DNA from: Cranoglanis bouderius
Taxonomy: Eukaryota; Chordata; Actinopteri; Siluriformes; Cranoglanididae
Reading direction: 5' to 3'
Length of the DNA: 64,000 nt
NCBI GenBank assembly: GCA_023630585.1
Contig: CM042546.1
Location: 13,812,810 to 13,876,809, forward strand
The notes under the pieces are model-generated. The model did not search any database, was not told the DNA's origin, and saw only the letters and a program-made list of their open reading frames with translations. How positions within the stretch are numbered: the stretch's first letter is position 1; every line of letters begins with the position of its first letter. This document shows positions 54,354 to 64,000 of this stretch, one piece after another. A program made the position numbers and the translations under genes.

Positions 54354-54523
54354 ACATCACATGCAGACTTTAACTTCTGAATCATAAAATATCATCTGCG
54401 GTGTTAACATGTCTGAAATGATACTTGTAGTGTTATTATGTGTTAATTACATGTTTATAGGGGCTTAATAGATATCTGCTACATGAAAGGTGGTAAATCT
54501 TTAGTAAATGGCAATAATAACAG

Positions 54524-54584
<61 letters not shown>
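54316..54584. repeat. two (GT)n blocks
   Basis: GT units at 54316-54351 and 54529-54584, separated by about 180 unique bases. Confidence 0.95.
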
Positions 54585-54588
<4 letters not shown>

Positions 54589-55879
54589 GAGAAAGTAAGT
54601 GGAATGACAGAGTTCTTCAGTGCTATCTCAGCACATGAGCAGCCCCCTCTAGAGGCCAGGTGATTTTTACTTCATTTACCCTCTGATTAAAGAGCAAAAA
54701 GGCATTTAGGTCCTGATACAACATTTAACTGTGATTTATAATATCGCAATCATATATGTTTAACCACTTATGCTCATTAACATTATCAAATTTGAAGTAT
54801 TATTAAATAACTTTGTGAAACATAATATTCAATATATGAAAATAATAAACTAATGCATTCATACACAAATGATCATAAAGGAAATGACATGGGCCCCCAA
54901 ATCTAACTGATATGAAGAATTTCTGATATATGCAATGTGACATGGTGTATAATTCTCATTAATGGAATAAAACAATCGCTGACAGACATCTGAAGTGATA
55001 AGGGTGCTTTCACAATTGCCGCATTTGTCCGCCCACATTTGATCTGTAATTCTGTGGGAAGAATGAGCTGCATTTTTTTTCCAAGGTTGAAAAAAGCTTC
55101 AGAAAAGAAAAGCACAGAGTGATGTTTTAACCGCCTGAACAATCAGATCATAAATTGGGGGGTAAGTGAGAAAAACAAACATGGAGCACAAATTAGTCTT
55201 ATTACTGAGTGAATATAAAGAGATTTATACTGTGTTGAATTGAAAATATGTCATAACAACATGACTTTTTTTTTGGAATATTCACTGGTCACAGCTCAAA
55301 CTCTCGATTTTTAACGTACATACGTGAGTAAGTAGTACAGCTTTTTCACTGCTCCACAAAAATAACCCCACTAAGGAAACTGTTTATAGCATTAGCTCAT
55401 GTCAGTCAGGGAACGTTAAACTGATCTGATATTGACTCACATCACTGAAGGACATGTCTAATCGGCATGACTGTCCCTGAAAGAAATACGCTGTAATTTT
55501 TTACTCGACATCAATGGAAGCGTGTTGAATTGACTGCACATGAATCTGCACAAAAATCGGCATCCACATGCCAGTCCTCAATATTTCAGTGAAAATCTAG
55601 CAGCACAGCGAGCTTCAATCAGGTCTTATATACACTAAATATGTATTTTATCCCATTACGCAATTATCTGTATTCTAGGAAAATGCAATAAACACACCTA
55701 AAGCCTTTGCAAACTCTTTTGCAATAGTAGAAGTTTCCTTTAACACTAATGTGCGTGATAGCGATGATTACAGCATATTAAAAATAAGCAGAATGAGGAG
55801 TAAAAGTGAATTTAGTGTTTTAAACAGAAGCTGCTAAGCAAATGCTTGAATTCATCATTCCATTCAGCCTACTCAAGGG

Positions 55880-56240
55880 CCCAAATGTGATTTAAATGCA
55901 TTTGATGAGAATGCAGAAGGCGCTGTGGGTTGGCTGCATCTGTTAGCTCTCGCTCTCTCTCCCGCTCTCTCTGTCTGTCTCTCTCTGTCTGTCTCTCTCT
56001 GTCTGTCTCTCCATGTTTGTTTGCATGCTGGCTCGGGGCAGAAGCCCACTGGCCTGAAACTCGAGCAGACACTTTTTACGGAAGGAATGCACTCTGTGGC
56101 TTAGAGGCTCCCTCTCTCTCTGTAATTTGCAAATGCAAAGAATCATGCAGCCGCCCACGGCTGGCAAAGATGAAAAATCAACCGACTTGTGGTGGCATTA
56201 TTGCCCCTGTGTTCTGCTTGGGTCAGTGTTTTCTAATTGT
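55880..56240. promoter_or_regulatory. candidate element with octamer-like motif
   Basis: ATTTGCAAATGCAAAG (56125-56140) combines two POU/octamer half-sites and is close to the PORE motif, with one extra base. It is flanked by CATGCAGCCGCCCACGGCTG. A short (CTGT)n/CT tract lies upstream at 55950-56010. Confidence 0.25.
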
Positions 56241-56839
56241 GTTCCTTTAGTCATTCTTTAGTGTGTTTTCTCTGCAGAAGTGCTTTACATAGAGGCACGG
56301 TATGACATATCATACTGAGGAACTGCACTCGTGTGGCGTTCCTTTACTGAAAATGGATGAAATAATAAGCAGCCTGATGACATAAAGCCAGTAACAGTGC
56401 CTCCAGGTACGTCAAAATTGTTACTGTTGTGTTATATACGACATTCCTGAGTCATTTAGTATATACGACAAATGTTCACAACTGTCAGTTAATTTAGCTA
56501 AGTATCAGAAGCAAAATATTTAAACGTAAAGAGTGGCAGTGTCAGGAAAAATGTACAATTGCATATATGAACAAGAGTCTAAATATATACCTTACGGTCT
56601 AATCCATTAAACTCTCAGGAACAGCAGGCGTGCCCAGACTTTCTAATTTTACTGTTGTCACTGATGTAGAATAATTCATAGTAGACACAGAATAATATTT
56701 TTCATATAATGTTTAGTGCATTAGTTATTCAGGTTCCCAAATGAAAGTCTATCAAATACAAACTTTAGGTTACAAGTCTCTGCACATTTTTTTTTTTTTT
56801 TTTAATGTGTGTAGGTTGACTTCCACGTTGGCTGCAGCA

Positions 56840-57380
56840 CATGCATCATCTCAGTGACATCCGCTTTATTGAAAATGCATGAACCGAGCAGCCTGATGAA
56901 TAAATGCATTTTTAAAACCCCCTATAAAGCCCTCTGACATCTTCGCATGGGCCGAAAGCTCTAAATAATCAGATCATGATGAGGCTGCATATGTCTTGCC
57001 ATCGCCGCTGATTAAAGCCGAATGAGCTGCAGTCTGATAGCGGGCTCTTTGAGCTCTCCGCGGAACAAGCGCTTCTCTTTGAACTCGTGGAAGCCGGTGG
57101 TCCATTTGTAACGAGTCACGTCGTTTTTCATCACGTTATTACGCTGCCACCGCGCACTGTCCGACCCTGAGACATACGTGCTTTAAGGAGGAGGATTAGG
57201 AAAAGTACACGCGGTATTAGATGTCCGCTGCACGGGAGCATTAGAAACCGTAGAAAGTGCGCGGTGAAGAGGCGGCGGAGGCTCGTGTGACAGCAGCGCG
57301 GTTAAACATATTAATAATGAACAGATGCGATGTGGGAGGGACGCGCCGGTGCTGCTAGACTGCCAATGAATGGCTCGCGC
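56840..57380. promoter_or_regulatory. candidate conserved GC-rich block, 4.4 kb before P2
   Basis: The block is CpG-rich relative to the region, with GCCATCGCCGCTGATTAAAG, CTCTCCGCGGAACAAGCGC, TGCCACCGCGCACTGTCCG and GAGGCGGCGGAGGCTCG. It contains no microsatellite. It might be an enhancer or an additional start region; there is no ORF. Confidence 0.3.
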
Positions 57381-57720
57381 CATCTAACACACCCTGATGC
57401 GTATTTATTATTATTTAAAAAATACATAACAATTAAAATACCTGGACGATTTAAAAGCTAGTGCCGTCAGTTCTCTCATTCAGTGTTGAATTTGCACTTA
57501 AAATTCTAAGTTGTATGTTAACAGCTGACCAGTGAGACGTCACATGGATTAAACTGCCCCGTACAGGACACTTCTTTCTTCTTTCTGACCCAGTATTGTG
57601 CAATTTGGGACCCATATTACATCCGATCAGACAAACAGGGAAATCTGTCCCTACAGCCAGGTAGGGGAGGCCAGGTCCAGGAGGGTCCAGGTGTTACACT
57701 GATACATATATTAGGCCTAT

Positions 57721-57723
<3 letters not shown>

Positions 57724-57800
<77 letters not shown>

Positions 57801-57809
57801 AAGAAGAAG
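57724..57809. repeat. (AAT)n(AAG)n compound microsatellite, copy 1
   Basis: AAT units pass directly into AAG units. The same order occurs at 59095-59174. Confidence 0.96.
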
Positions 57810-58547
57810 ACTTAAAAAGTGATCAATATTTGTTTTCTATTTTATCCTCCTGTTGCGATGTCAACATTTCCCCCAATTTTGTAAAATGGCCGCAATGTTG
57901 CAACTATATATGCAACTTTCATCTATTGTTATCCAATGTGATTTCATTTGTTGGTCAAGACATTAAGCAAATTTCCGGATTGCTATACCTAAAGCACTCA
58001 GGTACCTAAAATGCAGATTTATGTCCCAAACATGAGTATCGTGCACAGCGGATCTGTATAAGGCCACAGTAGTCATATGTTCTGCAAAAACATTAAGTCC
58101 AGCTGGACAGAAATGATAAATGCAGCTGTTTTTTAGTATTTGCAATACAGGTTTGTTATTATTTTTATTTTGAATATTTTTTCATGATTATTCTGATATT
58201 CTCTGGACCATACTGTTCAGTGTTTCTCTATTACTGCTCCATTAATTCCCCTGCACTCTCTGTTGTCGGATTTGATGTAATAACATGGTAATTTTGAGCT
58301 TTGAGTCAGGGGCCACTAAAACAGAAACGCTACCTTAAGATGATCCGCAAAATACTTTCGCTTTTGTTTTAATTTGCGAATGATTTTATGAGCCTGGGGA
58401 TTATTATTTATTATTCTCTTGCTGATAGACAGACGGTAAAAAAAAATTGCCGTCCAAACGGAAACGTAGTCCTACTGCTTATATTGGCATTTGCGGTTAT
58501 TGATTTTACGTTTTAAGCTTGTTTATTTTCACAAAAATCCCCCAGAA

Positions 58548-58551
<4 letters not shown>

Positions 58552-58590
<39 letters not shown>
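58552..58590. repeat. (GA)n microsatellite
   Basis: About 19 GA units. Confidence 0.94.
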
Positions 58591-58593
<3 letters not shown>

Positions 58594-58719
58594 AAACTGA
58601 ATGTGATTTGATACTATTTTTGTGATTTGATACTATTTTTCCTATTTTTTCACACTACTGTCTACAGCTGTAGCTTTAAATGCATTAATAAATAAATCCT
58701 TGCACATATGAGCTACAAA

Positions 58720-58950
58720 CTGAAATTGCGACTTGCCTTGAGATCATCTTCAACCCCACTGGTGAATCCCTTGCACGGTTAGAGATTATTTCTGACGAGA
58801 TGATTTGCGTTTCATGAGATTATTTGAATGACGGGATTCAACAAAACCCCAAAGAGATCTCCCTGACTGGCCAGAATGCAAACATAAATATTTAGAGAGC
58901 TCGTTTGCATATTGACGCCTTCTGTCATATCAGTATTATAAAGAACAAGA
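58720..58950. promoter_or_regulatory. candidate conserved element, about 3 kb before P2
   Basis: ATTTCTGACGAGATGATTTG, AGATCTCCCTGACTGGCCAG and TCGTTTGCATATTGACGCC form a repeat-free block. TTTGCATA is octamer-like. Confidence 0.25.
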
Positions 58951-59092
58951 CTGCGTCAACAAATTGCACGTTTATTATGAAATCATAATAATTCAATATT
59001 GCAATAAGGAAAATCGGATTTAATGCATGTTCTTCTTCTCTTTTTTGTCATAATGCCATTCTTCTGGTAGTGACATTAATTCGTTTGAGTGG

Positions 59093-59094
<2 letters not shown>

Positions 59095-59169
<75 letters not shown>

Positions 59170-59204
59170 AAGAATTCTTTAAAATAGACATTTCAACTCG
59201 TCTA

Positions 59205-59265
<61 letters not shown>
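59095..59265. repeat. (AAT)n(AAG)n copy 2, then (ATT)n
   Basis: AAT units to about 59141, AAG units to 59174, 28 unique bases, then ATT units at 59204-59265. AAT and ATT are inverted and could pair. Confidence 0.96.
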
Positions 59266-59267
<2 letters not shown>

Positions 59268-59523
59268 TTGTATTTATATTGCTTGCTTTCAGGGATTTTA
59301 ATCATATGCGTCCTAACTGAGGTTTAATTCAGGGCCCTTTACTGTGCACAAGCTAGTAACAGCAGTCTATTTAAATAATTTTAGAGAATTTTAAATGTAC
59401 GAATTTTTAGAAAGTGCCCGAGCTGCACTACCCTATCTATACTAACACCAGAATAACTGAGGTCGGAGCACGATTTTGACACAGACTACTATTAAGTACG
59501 CTAGTATGCGGTTTTAGACGCAG

Positions 59524-59567
<44 letters not shown>

Positions 59568-59571
59568 CCTC
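59524..59571. repeat. (CT)n microsatellite
   Basis: About 22 CT units with two early interruptions. Confidence 0.94.
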
Positions 59572-59907
59572 TAAACCTCATTTAAAACGGCAAACGCGCC
59601 TACTAGTGGTGATGCTCTGATGGGATGGAAGGGTGTGGCGCGTCACGTGAACCGCATCCAACTCCTTATAATAGCGTTCATAATCACTGCTTATCATAAC
59701 CCTGTTAGCACTGTGTAGTCCATATACATACTCATGGCATTCGCCCATAAATTAGATTCTGGTACGAATGATTATCATTTTATTTTTTTTCTTTATTTAA
59801 ATTATTCAAATGCTTAATTATATTCCTGCTTTTTTAGTATACAATACGTATACAATACTCATGACTCATATCGAATTTATAAAATGTTACATGTGCAATG
59901 TAATTTT

Positions 59908-59908
59908 T

Positions 59909-59971
<63 letters not shown>

Positions 59972-59973
59972 GC

Positions 59974-60015
<42 letters not shown>
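59908..60015. repeat. (ATT)n(GTT)n(AGT)n array
   Basis: Three different trinucleotide tracts lie end to end. More broken ATT/ACT copies continue to 60110. Confidence 0.95.
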
Positions 60016-60016
<1 letters not shown>

Positions 60017-60403
60017 TCGTTATTATTACCGTATTACTGTGATCTTGTTGATGTTATCTCTCATATTATTATATTACTACTATATTAGGAATTATAGTAG
60101 TAATATTAGTAGGCTGTTAGCAATAGTAGAAAGTTTCTGTGTTTTTGCGGTTGCTTTGTCCTCGGTCTTGCCCTCCATACTTCTTTGAGACAAAACTAAG
60201 GTTTATTTTTAGTACTTTATTTTAAAAAAATTCCAGTCTATAATCTATTTTATTTCCCGAGTCACTGTTACATTCAGAACCAGTTGGTGATGCCCCTCAC
60301 CAGAGCGTGTTTATGTTTTCTTTTCTGTCCAATGAGTGCACTCAAACTGCTCTTTAACACAAACTCGGACCAGGATACTTTACTAAAAATAATAATAAGT
60401 AAA

Positions 60404-60523
<120 letters not shown>

Positions 60524-60735
60524 TCTAATTTCATTCACTTGAATCTTGCCGAGCCACGGATTTACCCTGTGGCGCCATCGCACGTGCTTTTTAACAGGTA
60601 AAAATTTATATCCTTCATAAGACAGCTCAGAAATATTCGGCTAATAAAACTCGTATTGATTTGTAATGAATGTGAGAGATGGGCATGAGCTCTTAATTCC
60701 AGTGCGCTCAGAAAGCACTGAGTCCCGACTAGAGT

Positions 60736-60738
<3 letters not shown>

Positions 60739-60772
<34 letters not shown>
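60739..60772. repeat. (CA)n at the P2 promoter
   Basis: 17 CA units, 33 bases before the inverted CCAAT box. Confidence 0.95.
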
Positions 60773-60775
<3 letters not shown>

Positions 60776-60779
60776 CGCT

Positions 60780-60910
60780 TTCGCTTTTTCTGCGCGTTAC
60801 TCTGATTGGTCGAGAGAAAACCACGCCCAGACCTCTGGTTGGTGGAGCGATCAGACCTCGGAAACTTCTAAAATGAGTTGAGTAAACACTTGCGTGTGTA
60901 GAGCACATTC
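60780..60910 (+). promoter_or_regulatory. runx3: runx3 proximal promoter (P2) core region
   Basis: The region holds an inverted CCAAT box (ATTGG, 60805-60809), AACCACGCCC at 60819-60828 (a RUNX-type motif, reverse CGTGGTT, overlapping a GC/KLF-type CGCCC), and a second TTGG near 60839. No TATA box is seen. It sits about 0.85-0.95 kb before the P2 ATG, which suits the long P2 leaders of RUNX genes. The RUNX-type site would allow autoregulation, which is known for this family; here it is inference. Confidence 0.5.
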
Positions 60911-60980
60911 AGGCTGGAGAGCAGCGAGCGCACATCGGAGACTCAAAAAAATAAAAATAAATAAAAAATACAAAACCTTG

Positions 60981-61028
60981 ATGGCGAAAAGGATCACACA
61001 GACTCTGAGTGGATCTGATCAGCATTAA
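60981..61028 (+). other. upstream ORF 1 in P2 leader, 15 codons plus stop
   Basis: The ATG at 60981 has T at -3 and G at +4 and reads MAKRITQTLSGSDQH, then TAA. If the P2 start lies upstream of it, this uORF would precede the runx3 ATG and could dampen translation. Conservation is unknown. Confidence 0.35.
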
Positions 61029-61140
61029 AAAAAACTGGCGAGGGACTTTATGCTTTCCTGATTTTTTTTCTGGAATAAACACGAGTCTTTTCGGGATCTG
61101 CTGTGAACCGAAAATAGGTGAAATACAGCGTGCGCTTCTG

Positions 61141-61185
61141 ATGGACGGAGACGCAAACTCTACGATAGAGCAAGTAGTGCTGTGA
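61141..61185 (+). other. upstream ORF 2 in P2 leader, 14 codons plus stop
   Basis: The ATG at 61141 reads MDGDANSTIEQVVL, then TGA. It is one of several short upstream frames before the P2 start codon; another starts at the ATG near 61222 and stops within seven codons. Their effect is inferred only. Confidence 0.3.
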
Positions 61186-61746
61186 TTACACTGGGAGCAA
61201 AAAATATATTATTAAAAGTGCATGAGTTTAGACAGGTCATAGACTCCTCTGAATCAGAGAAATTCACGACTGCAATTTACGACTCACCTGTTGTTTTATT
61301 ATTACTGGTGCCTGTTCATTAAAAGAGAAACAGGAGTTAGTTCGTGACGCCTGACTTCTGAGTGATTTGCATCTGGCACTAAACCGCTGTGCAGAAGAGC
61401 ACAGGGCTTCATTTGCGGTTTCTTGCTTCTTTATTTCTTTCTTTTTTTTCCTTTTTTTTTTTTTCTTTTTTGCTGAAGTCAGTGGGAAAAGCGCAGAGCT
61501 GCAGTTAACGCTTCGCATGCTGCATCCAGCCCTGCTCATCGCGCGAGACTACCCGTTTATCTAATCTCCTCAAAACTTAACACAAGGAAAACTTTGAACC
61601 TTTATTTTTCTTGCATTAAATTCGCGTCTGGACTGTACCTTTTCCATCCTCATCCGCGCGCACAAATAAACAAGCATTAGGGTTTACTATTATTATAATT
61701 ATTTTTGCCTGACCCTGAAGTGGCACTTACACTCCACGGTTTCGTG

Positions 61747-62031
61747 ATGCATATACCCGTAGACCCAACCACCACCAGACGGTTCACGCCGCCCTCCACG
61801 TCTTTCCCGTGCGGGAAGCTCAGCGTCGGCAGTGACGGCAGCGCGAGCGGCGCGAGCAGCATGAGCGCGGCGGGTCCTCTGAGGTCGCGGCATGCGGCGG
61901 ACACGCGCTCCGTGGTGGACGTGCTGGCGGACCACGCCGGAGAGCTCGTGCGCACCGACAGCCCCAACTTTCTGTGCTCTGTCCTGCCTTCACACTGGCG
62001 CTGCAACAAAACTCTTCCCGTGGCCTTTAAG
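61747..62031 (+). CDS. runx3: runx3 proximal (P2) first coding exon, start of Runt domain
   Basis: The exon encodes residues 1-95 of the P2 isoform of Runx3, a nuclear DNA-binding transcription factor that pairs with CBF-beta. It begins MHIPVDPTTTRRFTPPS, the RUNX P2 signature, followed by a variable Gly/Ser/Ala-rich stretch (about residues 24-50). The Runt domain starts near residue 54 with VVDVLADHAGELVRTDSPNF. W84-R85-C86-N87-K88 matches the SHWRCNK segment, whose Arg and Lys contact DNA in RUNX1. DVLADHAGELV and LPSHWRCNKTLPVAFK fit RUNX3 better than RUNX1 (which has EVLADHPGELV, LPTHWRCNKTLPIAFK) or RUNX2. The exon ends AAG|GTAAAC at 62031, phase 0. The ATG at 61747 is the first in-frame ATG and has G at -3. 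P1 transcripts enter at 61763, just after an internal AG, and skip MHIPV. Confidence 0.97.
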
Positions 62032-62033
62032 GT

Positions 62034-62036
<3 letters not shown>

Positions 62037-62099
<63 letters not shown>
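62037..62099. repeat. (CT)n at the runx3 splice donor
   Basis: About 31 CT units starting five bases after the first G of the donor. Confidence 0.97.
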
Positions 62100-62106
<7 letters not shown>

Positions 62107-63033
62107 TTCTCATTTTTATTTTTTGTAGATGTATAAATTTATATTTGAGAATATGGATACTATTTGTTTTAGGCTTCACACAAATGTATAAATGTTTGCA
62201 GCACGTTTCATCTTTTAAATCTGTACGAAAACCACAAGTCGGGGAGTTATTCTTTACTGCTGACCAAAACAAGAAAGAGTTGCTGACTTGTGCATCATTT
62301 TAATATATTATTTTTTATATCCATTTACTCATCTCTGTTAAGCTTAATCTCTGTATTTCAAGCTTATTTAGGTCTTTATTATGTATACACCATTTTGAAT
62401 TTTTCGTTTGTCAATTTCACGACCACCCAAATAAACCTCATCTGTACTGTTTACATGAACAGTATATGCGCATATGAATACATTAACACTGTCTAGATCA
62501 GACACACATGTATGTATTTTGAGTTTATAATCTAAGAATATCTCCACGATTAACATCAAGCAATTTCATAATACTGCGTTATAAATTTGGATTGAATAAT
62601 TTCGGGCTTTTCACGTCGATCTGGCAGTGCACATCCTACTTACTAGTGTATAGTACATGCCAAGTCAGTCACACCCAACAGAAATAGGCTAATCATCCCT
62701 TAACTGAATCTTAATTATCATTTTAGGTCTTGTAAAAACGATAACAAGCTTAAAAGCTTGTTGCCATGTTTGGCTAATCATTTCTTATGGATTGAACCCT
62801 AATAAAAAATAATCGGGAATTGTAATATGGCTTAGACGTGATTACTGATTGTGATGATTATGATGATTATACTGTATAATAAATAAACAGCTATATTGTT
62901 TATGTAGATAGATGTTTGTTTATTATAAGTATATAATAGAAATACTGTGTGCTATTAGTATACTATTGTAAGGATGTTACAGAGCAGTGAGTGCCAGCTG
63001 ATGTGGTTTTGACCAAAGATTTCTGCGTGCGCG

Positions 63034-63038
<5 letters not shown>

Positions 63039-63096
<58 letters not shown>
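63039..63096. repeat. (GT)n at the runx3 splice acceptor
   Basis: 29 GT units ending 21 bases before the AG. A 20-base pyrimidine-rich stretch (TTCCTACCTGGTCCCCTG) separates it from the exon. Confidence 0.97.
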
Positions 63097-63098
<2 letters not shown>

Positions 63099-63119
63099 CC
63101 TACCTGGTCCCCTGTGCAG

Positions 63120-63276
63120 GTGGTGGCTCTCGGTGATGTCCCCGACGGCACCCTGGTCACCGTCATGGCCGGAAACGACGAGAATTATTCGGCCGAGTTG
63201 AGGAACGCGTCCGCCGTCATGAAGAACCAAGTAGCCCGTTTCAACGACCTGAGATTTGTCGGAAGAAGCGGCAGAG
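63120..63276 (+). CDS. runx3: runx3 internal Runt-domain exon (157 bp)
   Basis: The exon begins after CTGTGCAG and reads VVALGDVPDGTLVTVMAG, then NDENYSAELRNASAVMKN, then QVARFNDLRFVGRSGR, plus one base of the next Gly codon. It ends CAGAG|GTGCTT (GT at 63277-63278), phase 1. The length of 157 bp and the phase 0 to phase 1 borders agree with the equivalent exon in mammalian RUNX genes as I know them. It carries the middle of the Runt domain, including the loop Arg residues (LRFVGRSGRG) that contact DNA in the RUNX1 structure and are altered in human RUNX1 and RUNX2 disease. ASAVMKN is the RUNX2/RUNX3 form, against ATAAMKN in RUNX1. No frameshift or stop is seen. The next exon, expected to start with KSFTLTI, is beyond the window. 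Confidence 0.97.
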
Positions 63277-64000
63277 GTGCTTAAACACATCATTTAAAAA
63301 CACACACACTCTATAATAAGAGCTTACTAGAAACAATATGCTAGAATAAAAATAATTCACATAATTTTACTATTTAAAAAATCAGGGAAAGTGACTGAAA
63401 TAGGCTGAAACCCAAACGCCTCCCTGTTGGATTTATGGTGCACTACATAGGGTGCCTAACCTGATTATTTAAGGCAGTGTACCTTTCTAGGGAATATGGA
63501 TGCATTTGGATTTGTTTAATTTTTTTTCAGCGCTTATTAATAGGATTCAGGGATAATGAATATTTTATATGATACATTAGAAATACAAGAAGAAGCACAA
63601 TTATTTTAGCTCGGAAGTATTTTTAAAGCCTACATGTTTGTGTGTGGGATTTTTTTTATTTAAAAAAAAAAAACACAGGTTAGCTTGTTTACACACCTTA
63701 AAAAAAACTACATCCTACATAGCTGAGATTCTTTCACAGCCTCTTTTCCCCTCGTTTCCTCTCTCTCCTAGCTCCTGGCTCACTTTTTTCCGGTAAACTC
63801 CAGACTTTTAAACAGTTGCAGACGGATGAAGGGAATGAGGAATTAAAAAAAAAAAAAAAAAAAAAAAAAGAAAGAAAAAAAAGTAGGCTACCTTTCATTT
63901 CTGCAGTCAATTACGCCACCCTGCTCCTTCAGTCTTCCCCTCACTCAAAACTGGCGTCTCTGGCCTAGTTAGCCTGTTAGCCTGTATATCAAAATAAGCT
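63277..64000 (+). other. runx3: start of next runx3 intron, cut by the window end
   Basis: The intron starts at GTGCTT after the 157-bp Runt exon and has no acceptor for the next Runt exon before 64000. It contains a poly-A run at 63842-63868 and a short stretch near 63435-63500 (gtgcactacatagggtgc) that resembles a dispersed teleost repeat. No coding sequence is seen. Confidence 0.85.
63842..63868. repeat. poly-A run
   Basis: 27 A residues, followed by G/A-rich sequence. Confidence 0.93.

Larger units (their letters stand above)
60900..61746 (+). other. runx3: runx3 P2 5' leader (5' UTR)
   Basis: The stretch from the putative P2 start to the ATG at 61747 has no intron signal that would be needed to reach the ATG. 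It contains several upstream ATGs with short ORFs and a T-rich run at 61430-61470. RUNX P2 leaders are long and translationally regulated in mammals; the same is inferred here. Confidence 0.5.
62032..63119 (+). other. runx3: runx3 intron between the two Runt-domain exons, 1,088 bp
   Basis: The intron is bounded by GTAAAC at 62032 and CTGTGCAG at 63119. It carries two long microsatellites, (CT)n at 62037-62099 starting five bases after the donor GT begins, and (GT)n at 63039-63096 ending 21 bases before the AG end. Between them is AT-rich sequence without other recognisable features. Intron position and phase agree with vertebrate RUNX genes. Confidence 0.93.

Noticed and set aside
61705..61746. 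In-frame N-terminal extension of the runx3 P2 exon (DPEVALTLHGFV)
   Set aside because: It has no ATG, and known RUNX P2 proteins begin at the MHIPV/MRIPV methionine, so the start at 61747 is preferred.
62032..62136. Continuation of the runx3 frame into the (CT)n tract
   Set aside because: The protein family continues with VVALGDV, found at 63120; the reading into CT repeats is intronic.

Overview
The window is a vertebrate nuclear locus, almost certainly from a teleost fish. It is AT-rich and carries dozens of long perfect microsatellites: (CA)n, (TA)n, (CT)n, (GATA)n and trinucleotide tracts. It also holds decayed Tc1/mariner, hAT-like and piggyBac-like DNA transposons, a LINE reverse-transcriptase relic, and several dispersed sequences familiar from teleost genomes. 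The repeat types would suit an ostariophysan such as a catfish, but that is only an impression. There are no bacterial, phage or CRISPR features.

The only protein-coding gene that can be recognised with confidence is the 5' half of runx3 on the + strand, a Runt-domain transcription factor. Three coding exons are visible. The distal (P1) first coding exon is at 39686-39740 and gives the N-terminus MASNSIFDSFTNYSTLLR. The proximal (P2) first coding exon is at 61747-62031 and starts MHIPVDP. The first fully internal Runt exon is at 63120-63276. The P1 exon splices into the P2 exon at an AG at 61761-61762, inside the P2 coding sequence, and the join rebuilds an Asp codon. This is the two-promoter arrangement typical of RUNX genes, compressed here to about 22 kb between the two start codons. 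The window ends in the next intron, so the rest of the Runt domain and the C-terminus lie to the right.

Layout: 1-39.1 kb is a gene desert upstream of P1, with microsatellites and transposon relics. The densest transposon cluster is at 20.3-25.4 kb, where a Tc1-like end is interrupted by a hAT-like element that itself carries another repeat, followed by two further Tc1 relics and a LINE fragment. Other relics are an internally deleted Tc1 element at 17.1-18.2 kb, inserted in a dispersed repeat, and a neat 286-bp piggyBac-like MITE with TTAA duplications at 28.26-28.55 kb. One small orphan feature in the desert deserves a look: an AP-1 site, a TATA box, and an ATG exon that looks like a signal peptide ending at a splice donor (13.44-13.76 kb). 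From 39.1 to 39.7 kb lies the P1 promoter/first-exon region, and 39.74-61.76 kb is the P1-P2 intron, with several GC-richer, repeat-free blocks that could be conserved enhancers. From 60.8 to 63.3 kb lie the P2 promoter, a long 5' leader with upstream ORFs, and two Runt exons. The intron between those two exons begins with (CT)n and ends with (GT)n.

I did not find a new multi-gene system. The most useful observations are the complete runx3 P1/P2 architecture, the microsatellites abutting both splice sites of its Runt intron, the orphan signal-peptide-like exon and its duplicate, and the nested transposons.
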